From positions 1 to 42,926 of the forward strand of contig NZ_LGHM01000023.1 in the NCBI RefSeq assembly GCF_001908185.1: a stretch of DNA of 42,926 nucleotides, read 5' to 3'. A program made the translations under genes and the position numbers. How positions within the stretch are numbered: the stretch's first letter is position 1; the number at the start of each line of letters is the position of its first letter. This document shows positions 17,146-25,778 of this stretch, in pieces. Under the pieces are notes generated by a model that saw nothing but the letters and a program-made list of their open reading frames with translations, searched no databases and had not been told where the DNA came from. This stretch comes from Bradyrhizobium sp. AS23.2 (GTDB lineage Bacteria > Pseudomonadota > Alphaproteobacteria > Rhizobiales > Xanthobacteraceae).

Positions 17146-18774
17146 ATGAGCGCCGGCGCATCCCATCTGCCAATCACCGAGCGAGCGTCCGACGGTGGCT
17201 CGCGCACCCGTCTGCTCGATCTCTTCACTCCGCTGGATACACTGCTCGTCTCCGGCGGAGATCCGCGGCTGACGCTCGATCCGAAGGATCGCGTCAACGC
17301 CTATGGCTGCGCGGCATCGCCTGAGCCGGAGCTCTGGAATTTTGCTTCCTCGACGGCGTCAACGATCTCGCAAGTAGCCTATGACCGTGCCGCGCTGGCG
17401 CGCGAAGAGCTGATGCACAAGTGCCTGTTCGACGAGGTCGAAGTCGCCTTCGACGCGCGCTGCGAGGACATGCGCGACGAGTTGCGCGGCCATCTCCAGC
17501 TCGCGCCGCGCGTCGACGTCGTGTTCTCGCCGTCCGGCACGGACTCGCAGCTCCACGCCCTGTTCCTGGCGCGCGCAGTGCTTGGCGCATCGCCGGTGAC
17601 CATCGTGGTCGGCGCAGACCAGACCGGTAGCGGGACGATCCATACCGCACGCGGGCACCATTTCAGTTCCATGACGGCAAGCGGCTTTGCGGTCCGCAAG
17701 GATGGCGCGGTCGCGGGGCTCGCCGGCGACAGTATCGCGCTGCCGCTGCTCGAGGCCGGGGCCGACATCGCGATGCGCGCGGATGCGGATGCCACGGTAC
17801 TGCGCGCAGTCGAGAACAGCCTCGCGCAAGGCCGCCGCGTTCTGCTGCAGATCATGGATTCGTCAAAACTCGGCTGGCGTGCCCCAAGCGAGGCCTGCCT
17901 CGACGAGATTGCCAGGCGCTGGCATGGCCAAGTGCAGGTTATGGTCGATGCCTGCCAGATGCGGCTCGGGCGCCGGCGTCTGCGCGCCTACCTCGATCGC
18001 GGCTACATGGTGCTGATGACCGGCTCGAAGTTTTTCGGCGGACCCGCCTTCAGCGGCGCGCTGCTGGTTCCCAAGGGATTTTCTCGCGCGGTCGATCGAC
18101 TTGGCGAGATCGCGCCGGGCTTCTTCGACTATGCCGGTCGCTGCGACTGGCCGATGGCCTGGACGGCGCTACGCTCTCGCTTCGAGCGCCGGCCGAATTT
18201 CGGTCAATGGCTGCGCTGGGAGGCGGCGCTCGCGGAGATCGGCAGCTACTATGCCGTCCCCGGGGCTTTCCGCGCCAAGGCGCTGGCCGAACTTGCCGCC
18301 GGCATCGACAGCATGATCGCGTTGTCACCGTCGCTTCGAGCCGTCCCGAGCCCAGCTGAGAGCGGTGGCGCGGACGACGAAGAGTTCGCGCAAGCCACGA
18401 TCTTTCCATTCACGCTGCAGCGTGACGGCAGACCGGTCTCGATTGCCGAGACCAGCGCCGTTCACCGGGCACTGGTGCGTGACATGAACGAGGAGATCAG
18501 CGGTAGCGCGGCCGACCGGCAGGTCGCCGAGCAGCGCTGCCTGATCGGCCAGCCGGTTCGCTTGGAGCGGCCCGACGTCGCACCGCAGGCTGCGCTGCGC
18601 CTTTGCGTCGGTGCGCGGCTCGTGACGGAGGCGTGGTCGCCGGACACGGCACAGGCCCAACGCAATCTGCAGCACATTCTCAATCGCATCGCCGATGTTC
18701 TGGTGAAGATCGAGCTGCTGCTGAACCGTGCCGACGAGACGGCGCAGTCGCATTTATCCGTATCCGGAGTCTGA
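17146..18774 (+). CDS. Fold-type-I PLP-dependent enzyme of unassigned family
   Basis: A 542-residue protein. FSPSGTDSQLHALFLA (about 125-140) resembles the PLP-phosphate cup. MVDACQMRLG places D268 to pair with the pyridine nitrogen, and MTGSKFFGGPAFSGALLVP supplies the Schiff-base lysine K295. The D-A-x-Q then G-S-K order resembles cysteine desulfurase/kynureninase-type enzymes more than aminotransferases, but the protein is longer and I cannot assign it to a named family. The reaction could be a lyase, desulfurase or condensation. The start at 17146 is chosen because it clears the preceding stop; an in-frame ATG at 17125 overlaps it. It is the first intact enzyme of a three-gene operon. Confidence 0.75.
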   Translation: MSAGASHLPITERASDGGSRTRLLDLFTPLDTLLVSGGDPRLTLDPKDRVNAYGCAASPEPELWNFASSTASTISQVAYDRAALAREELMHKCLFDEVEVAFDARCEDMRDELRGHLQLAPRVDVVFSPSGTDSQLHALFLARAVLGASPVTIVVGADQTGSGTIHTARGHHFSSMTASGFAVRKDGAVAGLAGDSIALPLLEAGADIAMRADADATVLRAVENSLAQGRRVLLQIMDSSKLGWRAPSEACLDEIARRWHGQVQVMVDACQMRLGRRRLRAYLDRGYMVLMTGSKFFGGPAFSGALLVPKGFSRAVDRLGEIAPGFFDYAGRCDWPMAWTALRSRFERRPNFGQWLRWEAALAEIGSYYAVPGAFRAKALAELAAGIDSMIALSPSLRAVPSPAESGGADDEEFAQATIFPFTLQRDGRPVSIAETSAVHRALVRDMNEEISGSAADRQVAEQRCLIGQPVRLERPDVAPQAALRLCVGARLVTEAWSPDTAQAQRNLQHILNRIADVLVKIELLLNRADETAQSHLSVSGV

Positions 18775-18775
18775 T

Positions 18776-20029
18776 ATGCAGCATCAAGCGAACTTGCCGA
18801 TCGCCAAGAGCGAGCCGAAATATGCCGATCGCATCGGTTTTGCCCAGCTCACGCAGCAAGCCTTCAATGGCGTGGACCTGCGTCCATTGTGCGACTCGCT
18901 CATGGCACGTGTCGCGGACGGGAAGGCGCAGGCAGGCGAGGGGCTCGATCTGTCGCTGATTGCCCAGCTTCTCGGTGAGAAAGACGCTGGCCTTGCGATT
19001 CAAGCAGAGGTGCTGGCCTTCCACCAACTGTTCCGCTCGCCGTGCGCGACCGCAAGGCCATCCTTGCGCGTGCTGGCGCTGGCGGCCGCCATCGACATGG
19101 GCGGCAACACCCCGATCGAGTTTTTACTCGAAGGTTCCGATATCGAACTGATGACGCTTTATGTCGTGAAAGGGGTCGGTCTGCCCGAGTCCTTGCCGGA
19201 TCACGACATCGCTATCGTCGTAGCTTCCGATTCCGAGGAATGTCGCGACGCGCTTGCCGTGATCGAGGGTGCCGCGCCGCGCTGGCCGCGGCCGTTGCTC
19301 AATCGCCCGAATCGGATTGCCAGCCTCGACCGCGATAAGCTTCACCGCCTGCTTGCTGGAATCGACGGTCTTGAGATTCCCGCAACCGTTTGCGTAGCGC
19401 GTGCGCAAATGCTCGCGCTGTCTCAGGGGCAGATCGCCTGTGAAGACGTCACAAGAGAACTGCGCTTTCCGATGATCGCGCGGCCGCGTGGCACGCATGC
19501 TGGCGTGGGACTTGCGAAGCTCGACGACCACTCCGCACTTGCCAACTATCTGACCGATCGTCAGGAGCAGGAATTTTTCGTGGCCCGCTTCGTCGACTAC
19601 AGCAGTCCCGACGGGCTGTTTCGCAAATATCGCCTCGCAGTCGTCGACGGAAAGCCCTATGCCTGCCATATGGCGATCGCTGATCGCTGGGATATCTGGT
19701 ATCTCAACGCCTACATGGCGTTCAGCGTCGAGAAACGAGCGGAGGAAGCAGCCTTCATGCTCGACTTCGACGACGCGTTCGCCGCGCGTCATCGTGCCGC
19801 CCTGTCCGAGATGTCGCGCCGCCTCGGGCTCGAATATTTCACCGTGGACTGTGCTGAGAACCAGAACGGCGAGCTTCTGATCTTCGAGGCCGACAATACG
19901 GCGGTGGTGCACAACATGGATCCGCCGGATGTGTTTCCGTACAAGCCGCCGCAGATGCGGAAGATCTTTGCCGCGTTCACGGCCATGCTGTCGCGCCATG
20001 CAGAAGCGAGCAAGAAGAGTGCAGCATGA
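18776..20029 (+). CDS. ATP-grasp family protein with helical N-terminal domain
   Basis: A 417-residue protein. Residues 1-90 are helical and perhaps TPR-like. A Rossmann-like preATP-grasp part follows (LPDHDIAIVVASDSEECRDA), then an ATP-grasp region with MIARPRGTHAGVGLAKLDD, FFVARFVDYSSPDGLFRKYR, and a C-terminal metal/ATP segment YFTVDCAENQNGELLIFEAD followed by NTAVVHNMDP. ATP-grasp enzymes activate a carboxylate as acyl phosphate and join it to an amine or thiol; the substrates here are unknown. Its ATG at 18776 is separated from the upstream stop by one base, with GGAG inside the upstream gene, and its stop overlaps the next start (ATGA). Both joins indicate coupled translation. Confidence 0.78.
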   Translation: MQHQANLPIAKSEPKYADRIGFAQLTQQAFNGVDLRPLCDSLMARVADGKAQAGEGLDLSLIAQLLGEKDAGLAIQAEVLAFHQLFRSPCATARPSLRVLALAAAIDMGGNTPIEFLLEGSDIELMTLYVVKGVGLPESLPDHDIAIVVASDSEECRDALAVIEGAAPRWPRPLLNRPNRIASLDRDKLHRLLAGIDGLEIPATVCVARAQMLALSQGQIACEDVTRELRFPMIARPRGTHAGVGLAKLDDHSALANYLTDRQEQEFFVARFVDYSSPDGLFRKYRLAVVDGKPYACHMAIADRWDIWYLNAYMAFSVEKRAEEAAFMLDFDDAFAARHRAALSEMSRRLGLEYFTVDCAENQNGELLIFEADNTAVVHNMDPPDVFPYKPPQMRKIFAAFTAMLSRHAEASKKSAA

Positions 20030-21525
20030 ACGAGATGATCCGCAACACGCAAAGCTCCGTCACGCGCACCTCGCTCGATCCGCAGGACTGGAGCGCGTTT
20101 CGCGCGCTCGCCCATCGCATGCTGGACGAGACGATCGATAGCATCGCCAATGTTCGCGCGCGGCCGGTGTGGCAGCCGATCCCCGACGATATCCGCGCGG
20201 CATTGAAGGCCGATGTGCCGCGCGAGGCGAGCGATCTCGCCGAGGTCTATCGCGAGTTCGCCGGGCATGTTGCGCCCTATGCGACCGGCAACGTCCATCC
20301 CGGTTTCATGGGCTGGGTGCATGGCGGCGGCACCGCGGTCGGCATGATCGCGGAGATGCTCGCGGCGGGCCTGAACGCCAATCTTGGCGGACGCGACCAC
20401 ATGCCGATCGAGGTCGAGCGCCAGATCGTCGAGTGGATGCGCCGCCTCTTCGCCTTTCCGGAGAGCGCGAGCGGCATCTTCGTCACAGGCACGTCGATGG
20501 CCAATCTGATGGCGGTGCTGGTGGCGCGGACGAGCGCGCTCGGTACGGTGGCACGACAGCACGGTATCGGCAATGACGGCGCGCTGCTCACGGCCTACAC
20601 ATCGTGTGCCGCGCATGGCTGCGTGTCGAGGGCCATGGACATTGCCGGGCTCGGCACCGATGCGCTGCGCAAGATCGACGTCGATGTCGATCATCGTATC
20701 GACGTCGCCGCGCTGCGCGCGCGGATCGCGATCGATCGCGAGGTCGGCTTCAAGCCGTTCCTCGTCGTCGCCTCCGCCGGCACGGTCGACATCGGCGCGA
20801 TCGACGATCTCAAGGCGATCGCAGCGCTGTGCCGCGAGGAGGGAATCTGGTTTCACGTCGATGGTGCCTTCGGTGCGCTTGCGATTCTCTCAGCCGAGCT
20901 CGCGCCGCTGCTCGGCGGCATCGAGCTTGCGGATTCGATCGCGCTCGACTTCCACAAGTGGGGACAGGTGCCATACGATGCCGGCCTTCTGCTGGTGCGG
21001 GACGGCGAGCAGCATCGGCAGGCCTTTGCGCAGCCGGCGGCCTATCTGCGTCGCGAGGCGAGGGGGCTTGCGGCGGGCGCGGTCTGGCCCTGCGATCTCG
21101 GTCCCGACCTATCGCGCGGCTTCCGCGCGCTGAAGACCTGGTTCACGCTGAAGACGTTCGGTACCGACCGTCTGGGTGCGGTGATCGCGCGAAGCTGTGC
21201 GTTGGCAAAATATCTGGAAGTGCGCGTTCTCGCCGAGCCGCGGCTGGAGCTGCTGGCGCCGGTCAATCTCAACATTGTCTGCTTCCGCTACCGCGCCGAC
21301 GATGAGACCAACCGCGAGATCGTTGCCGATGTCCAGGAGTCCGGCATCGCGGCGCCGTCGAGCACGACGCTGGACGGCAAGTTCGCGATCCGCGCGGCCA
21401 TCGTCAATCATCGCACCGACGAGACCGACATCGATGCGCTTGTGGCTGCCGTGCTGGAGTTCGGCGCGCGGCGAAGTGGCGACGGATTGATCGAGGTCGC
21501 GGCGCCGCCGCTCGCGGCGCAGTGA
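20026..21525 (+). CDS. PLP-dependent group II amino-acid decarboxylase
   Basis: A 499-residue member of the aromatic-amino-acid/glutamate decarboxylase family. Visible landmarks are NVHPGFMGWVHGGG, EVERQIVEWMRRLFAFP, FVTGTSMANL, the cofactor aspartate in FHVDGAFGA, and the Schiff-base lysine K311 in ALDFHKWGQVPYDAG. The family removes the alpha-carboxylate of amino acids to give amines; aromatic, aspartate or diaminobutyrate-type substrates are possible and cannot be distinguished by eye. It overlaps the ATP-grasp gene by four bases and is followed by a strong terminator at 21541, so it ends the operon. Confidence 0.88.
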   Translation: MNEMIRNTQSSVTRTSLDPQDWSAFRALAHRMLDETIDSIANVRARPVWQPIPDDIRAALKADVPREASDLAEVYREFAGHVAPYATGNVHPGFMGWVHGGGTAVGMIAEMLAAGLNANLGGRDHMPIEVERQIVEWMRRLFAFPESASGIFVTGTSMANLMAVLVARTSALGTVARQHGIGNDGALLTAYTSCAAHGCVSRAMDIAGLGTDALRKIDVDVDHRIDVAALRARIAIDREVGFKPFLVVASAGTVDIGAIDDLKAIAALCREEGIWFHVDGAFGALAILSAELAPLLGGIELADSIALDFHKWGQVPYDAGLLLVRDGEQHRQAFAQPAAYLRREARGLAAGAVWPCDLGPDLSRGFRALKTWFTLKTFGTDRLGAVIARSCALAKYLEVRVLAEPRLELLAPVNLNIVCFRYRADDETNREIVADVQESGIAAPSSTTLDGKFAIRAAIVNHRTDETDIDALVAAVLEFGARRSGDGLIEVAAPPLAAQ

Positions 21526-21540
21526 CCGGAGAGGGCCCTG

Positions 21541-21581
21541 AAACAAAAACGCCCCGGACCTGGTCCGGGGCGTTTTTGTTT
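21541..21581. terminator. Bidirectional rho-independent terminator
   Basis: A perfect palindrome, CGCCCCGGACC with its inverted copy, flanked by AAAAA on the left and TTTTT on the right. It lies between the convergent decarboxylase gene and flbT1 and can stop transcription from both sides. Confidence 0.9.
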
Positions 21582-21597
21582 CAGATGGGTGAAGCGC

Positions 21598-22047
21598 TCA
21601 GGCGGCCGAGCTGACGTCATCCTTGGCATCGATCTTGGCATCGATCTTGGGATGGGTGGCCTCGAACTGCTCCCGCAGCTTGTCTTCATAGGCGATCAGC
21701 TTGCGGGCTTCCTTCAGCGCCCGGTAGAGATCGCCGCTCATGATGTTGTTGTTGATGCCCTCGATGATCGGCCAGGCGCTCGGCACGGCCGTCACGATGT
21801 CGCGCACTAGGTTGAAATAGGTGCCGTGCTGGCTCTGCGGATCGGGCGAGATGTACATCAGCTGCACCGCCAGATAGACGAGCTTGGCCGGCGTGTCGGC
21901 GGTTTCCGGCGTCAGGATGTCGCGCTCGCGCAGGATCGGCACGTTGTCGCCATCGATGAGAAAGCGGGCGCGCTGATCGGTGTTGGTGATCACGCAGTTG
22001 CCGATAATGATGCGTTCGTGTGCTCTGAGCTCGACCTTTAGGGCCAC
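21598..22047 (-). CDS. flbT: Flagellin mRNA regulator FlbT, copy 1
   Basis: A 149-residue FlbT protein: MALKVELRAHERIIIGNCVI, then VPILRERDILTPETADTPAK, YLAVQLMYI and SGDLYRALKEARKLIAYEDK. In Caulobacter, FlbT binds the 5' leader of flagellin mRNA and represses translation until the hook is complete. The start is a GTG (22045-22047) with GGAG seven bases upstream. The C-terminus ends in the tandem KIDAKIDAKDD, encoded by a 12-base repeat near 21620-21650, which copy 2 lacks. It is divergent from flagellin 1. Confidence 0.93.
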   Translation of the reverse strand: MALKVELRAHERIIIGNCVITNTDQRARFLIDGDNVPILRERDILTPETADTPAKLVYLAVQLMYISPDPQSQHGTYFNLVRDIVTAVPSAWPIIEGINNNIMSGDLYRALKEARKLIAYEDKLREQFEATHPKIDAKIDAKDDVSSAA

Positions 22048-22351
22048 GCCTGTTCTCCATCAACGCTTCGGTAACGAGCGACTATCGCGCGCCGTTCGTG
22101 AACGGCTGCCGGCCGCGATTTGGCACGTCAGGGATTGCTCCTGCAACATGTTCGTTGCCTGTTAACCACGATCATTGGCGTGCGATGGGAGTATTCCGAA
22201 CGATCTTCATCCTTCTTAAAGCATGAGCTCCGAAGCCCGCAGTGATTGCGGCATCCTATCGGATCGATTCAGTTTTCGTTGATCAATGGCTTCGTAGGGT
22301 CCGGTACCGGCCAAGAAGGCCGATGTTGTGTAACGCCAGAAAGGTTGTTTC
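22048..22351 (+). promoter_or_regulatory. Divergent flbT1/flagellin-1 control region with a CtrA half site
   Basis: A 304-base gap without a gene. GTTAACCACG at 22161-22170 carries the CtrA half site TTAACC; the partner four bases (TTCG) do not match TTAA. A GTTAACCACG in the same orientation occurs 120 bases or so before the second flagellin gene. The possible leader before the flagellin ATG is long (about 180 bases), as expected for FlbT control. No full sigma-54 promoter was found. Confidence 0.4.
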
Positions 22352-23611
22352 ATGTCTCTGTCCAACATCACCCTCACTGCCTCAGTCCGCCAGAACCTGC
22401 TCTCGCTGCAGGGCACTGCCGACTTGCTCGCGACCACGCAGAGCCGTCTCGCCACCGGCAAGAAGGTCAACAGCGCGCTCGACAACCCCACCAACTTCTT
22501 CACCGCCGCTGGCCTCGATAACCGCGCCGGCGACATCAGCAACCTGCTCGACAGCATCGGCAACGGCGTGCAGGTGCTGCAGGCCGCCGACACCGGCATC
22601 ACCTCGCTCTCCAAGCTGGTCGATACCGCGAAGTCGATCGCCAACCAGGCGCTGCAGCAGCCATCGGGCTACACGTCGAAGGCCAGCGTCGCCTTCACCG
22701 GCGCCAACGCGGCAGCCGGCACCGCCACCGCCGCGAACCTGAACCAGGGTGCACTCACAGGTTCGGTGATCACCTTCACCACCAAGGCGGGTACGGCGGC
22801 TACGATTACCATCGGGGCCTCCTACACGGCCTTCGACAGCACCGCCAAGACGGCCACGGTGAACTCGCTCGATCAGCTCAACCAGGCGCTGTCTGACGCG
22901 GGCGTCAACCTGCAGGCCTCGTTCGACGCCGCGGCGCCCACCAAGCTGACCTTCACCTCGTCCAACGATGCGTCGGGCCAGACCATCACTGCCGGCGCCA
23001 CCGCCACCACCCCCACCGCGGCTGACGCGGTCGACATCTCGACGGCGGCCGCCAGCGGCACCCTCGGCTCGGTCACGGCCGCGGTCAAGGACTCGGTGTC
23101 GCAAAATGCCCGCGCCGGTCTGGTTGCGCAGTACAACCAGATCATCGAGCAGATCAAGACCACAGCGCAGGATGCCTCCTTCAACGGCATCAACCTGCTC
23201 AACGGTGACAGCTTGAAGATGGTGTTCGACGAAACCGGCAAGTCCACGGTGACGATTGCAGGTGTGACCTTCGATCCCAATGGTCTCGGTCTGAGCAAGC
23301 TTACGGCCGGCACTGACCTCACCGACAACTTCATGACCAACAATGTCTTGACGGCGCTCAACACCGCCAGCATCACGCTGCGCTCGCAGGCCTCGGCCTT
23401 CGGCGCCAACCTGTCGATCGTGCAGATCCGCCAGGACTTCAACAAGAACATCATCAACGTGCTGCAGACCGGCTCGTCAAATCTGACCTTGGCCGATTCC
23501 AACGAGGAAGCGGCCAACAGCCAGGCGCTGTCGACCCGCCAGTCGATCGCAACATCGGCGCTGGGGCTTGCCAACCAGGCGCAGCAGAGCGTGCTGCAGC
23601 TGCTGCGCTGA
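22352..23611 (+). CDS. fliC: Flagellin, copy 1
   Basis: A 419-residue filament subunit. The N-terminal D0/D1 helices contain VRQNLLSLQGTADLLATTQS and ATGKKVNSALDNPTNFFTAA. The C-terminus contains QDFNKNIINVLQTGSSNLTL and ATSALGLANQAQQSVLQLLR. The central part (about 146-213) is a Flagellin_IN-like segment (GTAATITIGASYTAFDS, LDQLNQALSDAGVNLQ). It is closely similar to copy 2 at both ends and diverges in the middle. A strong terminator follows. It is presumably translated under FlbT/FlaF control. Confidence 0.95.
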   Translation: MSLSNITLTASVRQNLLSLQGTADLLATTQSRLATGKKVNSALDNPTNFFTAAGLDNRAGDISNLLDSIGNGVQVLQAADTGITSLSKLVDTAKSIANQALQQPSGYTSKASVAFTGANAAAGTATAANLNQGALTGSVITFTTKAGTAATITIGASYTAFDSTAKTATVNSLDQLNQALSDAGVNLQASFDAAAPTKLTFTSSNDASGQTITAGATATTPTAADAVDISTAAASGTLGSVTAAVKDSVSQNARAGLVAQYNQIIEQIKTTAQDASFNGINLLNGDSLKMVFDETGKSTVTIAGVTFDPNGLGLSKLTAGTDLTDNFMTNNVLTALNTASITLRSQASAFGANLSIVQIRQDFNKNIINVLQTGSSNLTLADSNEEAANSQALSTRQSIATSALGLANQAQQSVLQLLR

Positions 23612-23635
23612 GTTCAACGGATAGCTGAAGAGCAG

Positions 23636-23668
23636 GCGGCGGGACTTCGGTCCTGCCGCTTTTTTTTT
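23636..23668 (+). terminator. Rho-independent terminator of flagellin 1
   Basis: GCGGCGGGAC-TTCG-GTCCTGCCGC forms a 10-pair stem (one G-U) with a stable TTCG tetraloop, followed by nine T. Confidence 0.93.
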
Positions 23669-23745
23669 GACCGCATCGGTTGTTTGAGATGCTCGGGCGC
23701 TGTAGTCGCAGTTGATCCAACGCCAGCGTCGATGAGTCTTGCGAC

Positions 23746-23774
23746 AAAAAAAAACGGCAGGGCACAGCCCTGCC
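23746..23774 (-). terminator. Rho-independent terminator of flagellin 2
   Basis: On the minus strand, GGCAGGGC-TGT-GCCCTGCC forms a perfect 8-pair stem followed by a G and nine T. It mirrors the terminator of the convergent flagellin 1. Confidence 0.92.
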
Positions 23775-23804
23775 ACTTATCGCGAGCGTAGCGGAGACGA
23801 GCCG

Positions 23805-25061
23805 TCAGCGCAGCAGCTGCAGCACGCTCTGCTGTGACTGGTTGGCGAGCGCGAGCGCCGATACCGCGATCGACTGCCGGGTCGAGAGTGCCTGGCTGTT
23901 GGCCGCTTCCTCGTTGGAGTCCGCGAGCGTCAGATTGGACGAGCCGGTCTGCAACACGTTGATGATCTTCTTCGAGAAGTCCTGGCGGATCTGCACGATC
24001 GACAGGTTGGCGCCGAAGGCCGAGGCCTGCGAGCGCAGCGTGGCGCTGGCGTTGTTGAGCGCCGTCAGCACCTTGCCGGTCAGGACGTTGTCGGTGAAGT
24101 CGGTGCCGGGGGCCAACTGGGTCAGGCCGAGACCGTTCGGATCGAAGGTGACGCCTGCGATCGTGAGCGTCGACTTGCCGGTCTCGTCGAAGATCATCTT
24201 CAGCGAGTTGCCATCGAGCAGATTGATGCCGTTGAAGGAGGCATCCTGCGCCGTCGTGGTCATCTGCTGAAGGATCTGGTTGTACTGGCTGACGAGAGTT
24301 GCGCGAGCCTGCTGCGACACAGGGTCGGGCACCGCCGCGACGACCGCGCCACCTGCGCCGCCACCGGCCGCATTGGCACTGATGTTGATCGCGTCCAGCG
24401 CCGAGGGAGCCGTGGGTGCAGCGGTCCCGGTGATCACTTGTCCCGCGCCGTCATTGGTCGATGTGAAAGTCAGACTGTCAGAACCGGTGATTGAGCCCGA
24501 GAGGTTGACGCCTGCATCCGCGAGCGCCTGGTTGAGCTGGGCCAGGGACTGGACCTGCGCGGTCTTGGTCACCGGATTGAAGCTCGTTGGCGAAGTGCCG
24601 ATGGTGATCGTGACAGCAGTGCCGGCGGCATTCGTAAAGGTGTAAACACCGCCGTTGAGCTTGCTGGTGGTGAGGTCCGCGGCAGTGGCTACGCCCGTGC
24701 CGGTGGGAACCCCCGTACCGGTGAACTGGATGTTTGATTTCGTGCTGTAGCCCGTTGGCTGCTGCAGTGCCTGGTTGGCGATCGACTTGGCGGTATCGAC
24801 CAGCTTCTGCAGCGAGGTGATGCCGGTGTCAGCCGCCTGCAGCACCTGGACACCATTCCCGATGCTGTCGAGGAGATTGCTGATGTCGCTGGCGCGGGCA
24901 TCGAGGCCAGCGGCCGTGAAGAAGTTGGTGGGATTGTCGAGCGCGCTGTTGACCTTCTTGCCGGTGGCGAGACGGCCCTGCGTGGTCGCGAGCAGGTCGG
25001 CGGTGCCCTGCAGCGAGAGCAGGTTCTGGCGGACTGCGGCGGTAAGGACGACGTCGGACAT
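23805..25061 (-). CDS. fliC: Flagellin, copy 2
   Basis: A 418-residue filament subunit, starting MSDVVLTAAVRQNLLSLQG. The ATG at 25061 has AAGGGAAG upstream and matches the start of copy 1; the open frame extends further upstream but without flagellin similarity. The D0/D1 ends are nearly the same as copy 1 (SALDNPTNFFTAAGL, LQTGSSNLTLADSNEEAANS). The middle differs, with a Flagellin_IN-like segment (AVTITIGTSPTSFNPVTK). It is convergent with copy 1 and divergent from flaF. Confidence 0.95.
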   Translation of the reverse strand: MSDVVLTAAVRQNLLSLQGTADLLATTQGRLATGKKVNSALDNPTNFFTAAGLDARASDISNLLDSIGNGVQVLQAADTGITSLQKLVDTAKSIANQALQQPTGYSTKSNIQFTGTGVPTGTGVATAADLTTSKLNGGVYTFTNAAGTAVTITIGTSPTSFNPVTKTAQVQSLAQLNQALADAGVNLSGSITGSDSLTFTSTNDGAGQVITGTAAPTAPSALDAINISANAAGGGAGGAVVAAVPDPVSQQARATLVSQYNQILQQMTTTAQDASFNGINLLDGNSLKMIFDETGKSTLTIAGVTFDPNGLGLTQLAPGTDFTDNVLTGKVLTALNNASATLRSQASAFGANLSIVQIRQDFSKKIINVLQTGSSNLTLADSNEEAANSQALSTRQSIAVSALALANQSQQSVLQLLR

Positions 25062-25151
25062 GAATGACTTCCCTTGGTGTGCACCGCCGGCGTCCTGGTC
25101 CGGGTCAATGCGCTTTGTGGTTTCAGCCATCCCAAGTGTGAACAAAAGCTT

Positions 25152-25190
25152 TTAAAATATGATTAACCACTGCTTACGAAACGTGGTTAA
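25152..25190. promoter_or_regulatory. CtrA full box and palindrome between flagellin 2 and flaF
   Basis: TTAA-AATATGA-TTAACCAC (25152-25170) is a full TTAA-N7-TTAA box. Its right half also forms an inverted repeat with GTGGTTAA (25183-25190), spacer 12 bases. The opposite half reads GTTAACCACG towards flagellin 2. The region lies about 95-130 bases before flagellin 2 and 190-230 before flaF. Confidence 0.55.
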
Positions 25191-25378
25191 CGAGATGTTC
25201 CGATTTGGCGATGGCTGGGGCAGTTCGGCCGAAGCAGACCGGCCAGAAGCGCGGCGCAGTCCAGCGATGACGCGAATTCGGGCAGCGAGTAAGCTAATCT
25301 TAATTGGCCGCCTTTAGGCGTTAGCAAGACGGAATCCGGATGCTTGCCGGACGGAAGAAGGGGTTGCTGAGGTGACGA

Positions 25379-25747
25379 ATGTCTAGTGCTGCCGCTCAAG
25401 CCTACGCGCGTGTCGCGACTGCCACCTCATCCCCCCGAGATATTGAAGCCCAGGCACTACTGAAAGCTGCGAACAAGTTGCATGCCGCGATGACCGATCC
25501 GGATGCGACCTATTCCCAGATGTCCGAAGCGCTGATTTACAACCGCAAGCTCTGGTCGATCTTTCTCAGCGAAGCTCAGCGCGATGAAAACCCGCAGCCA
25601 TGGCACGTGCGGCAGAACATCGCCAACATCAGTGTCTTCGTGCTGTCCCAGACAGCGGCGCTGCAGATCAGCCCTCAGCGGGAGCACTTCAAGCCGTTGA
25701 TCGAAATCAACCGCAACATCGCGGCGGGATTGGGCGGGCGCGCCTGA
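25379..25747 (+). CDS. flaF: Flagellin biosynthesis regulator FlaF
   Basis: A 122-residue FlaF protein: AAQAYARVATATSSPRDIEA, then NRKLWSIFLSEAQRDENPQP and NIANISVFVLSQTAALQISP. In Caulobacter, FlaF is needed for flagellin synthesis or export and works against FlbT. The ATG at 25379 follows a TGAGGTG sequence. It heads a probable unit with the small unknown gene at 25779, 31 bases downstream. The 233-base gap in front carries the CtrA box. Confidence 0.93.
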   Translation: MSSAAAQAYARVATATSSPRDIEAQALLKAANKLHAAMTDPDATYSQMSEALIYNRKLWSIFLSEAQRDENPQPWHVRQNIANISVFVLSQTAALQISPQREHFKPLIEINRNIAAGLGGRA

Positions 25748-25778
25748 GAGGACGTGCCGATTGAGCGGAATTTAAGCG

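Noticed and set aside
22121..22139. TTGGCACG followed by TTGC upstream of flagellin 1, resembling a sigma-54 promoter
   Set aside because: The GG-GC spacing is 13 bases, three too many; sigma-54 does not tolerate this.
23669..23745. Possible small gene or RNA between the two flagellin terminators
   Set aside because: Only 77 bases, no start/stop pair or promoter visible.
25303..25321. TTGGCCGCCTTTAGGCG before flaF with GG-N10-GC spacing
   Set aside because: Only the core GG and GC match; the -24 ACG and the -12 TT are missing, so it is too weak to call.
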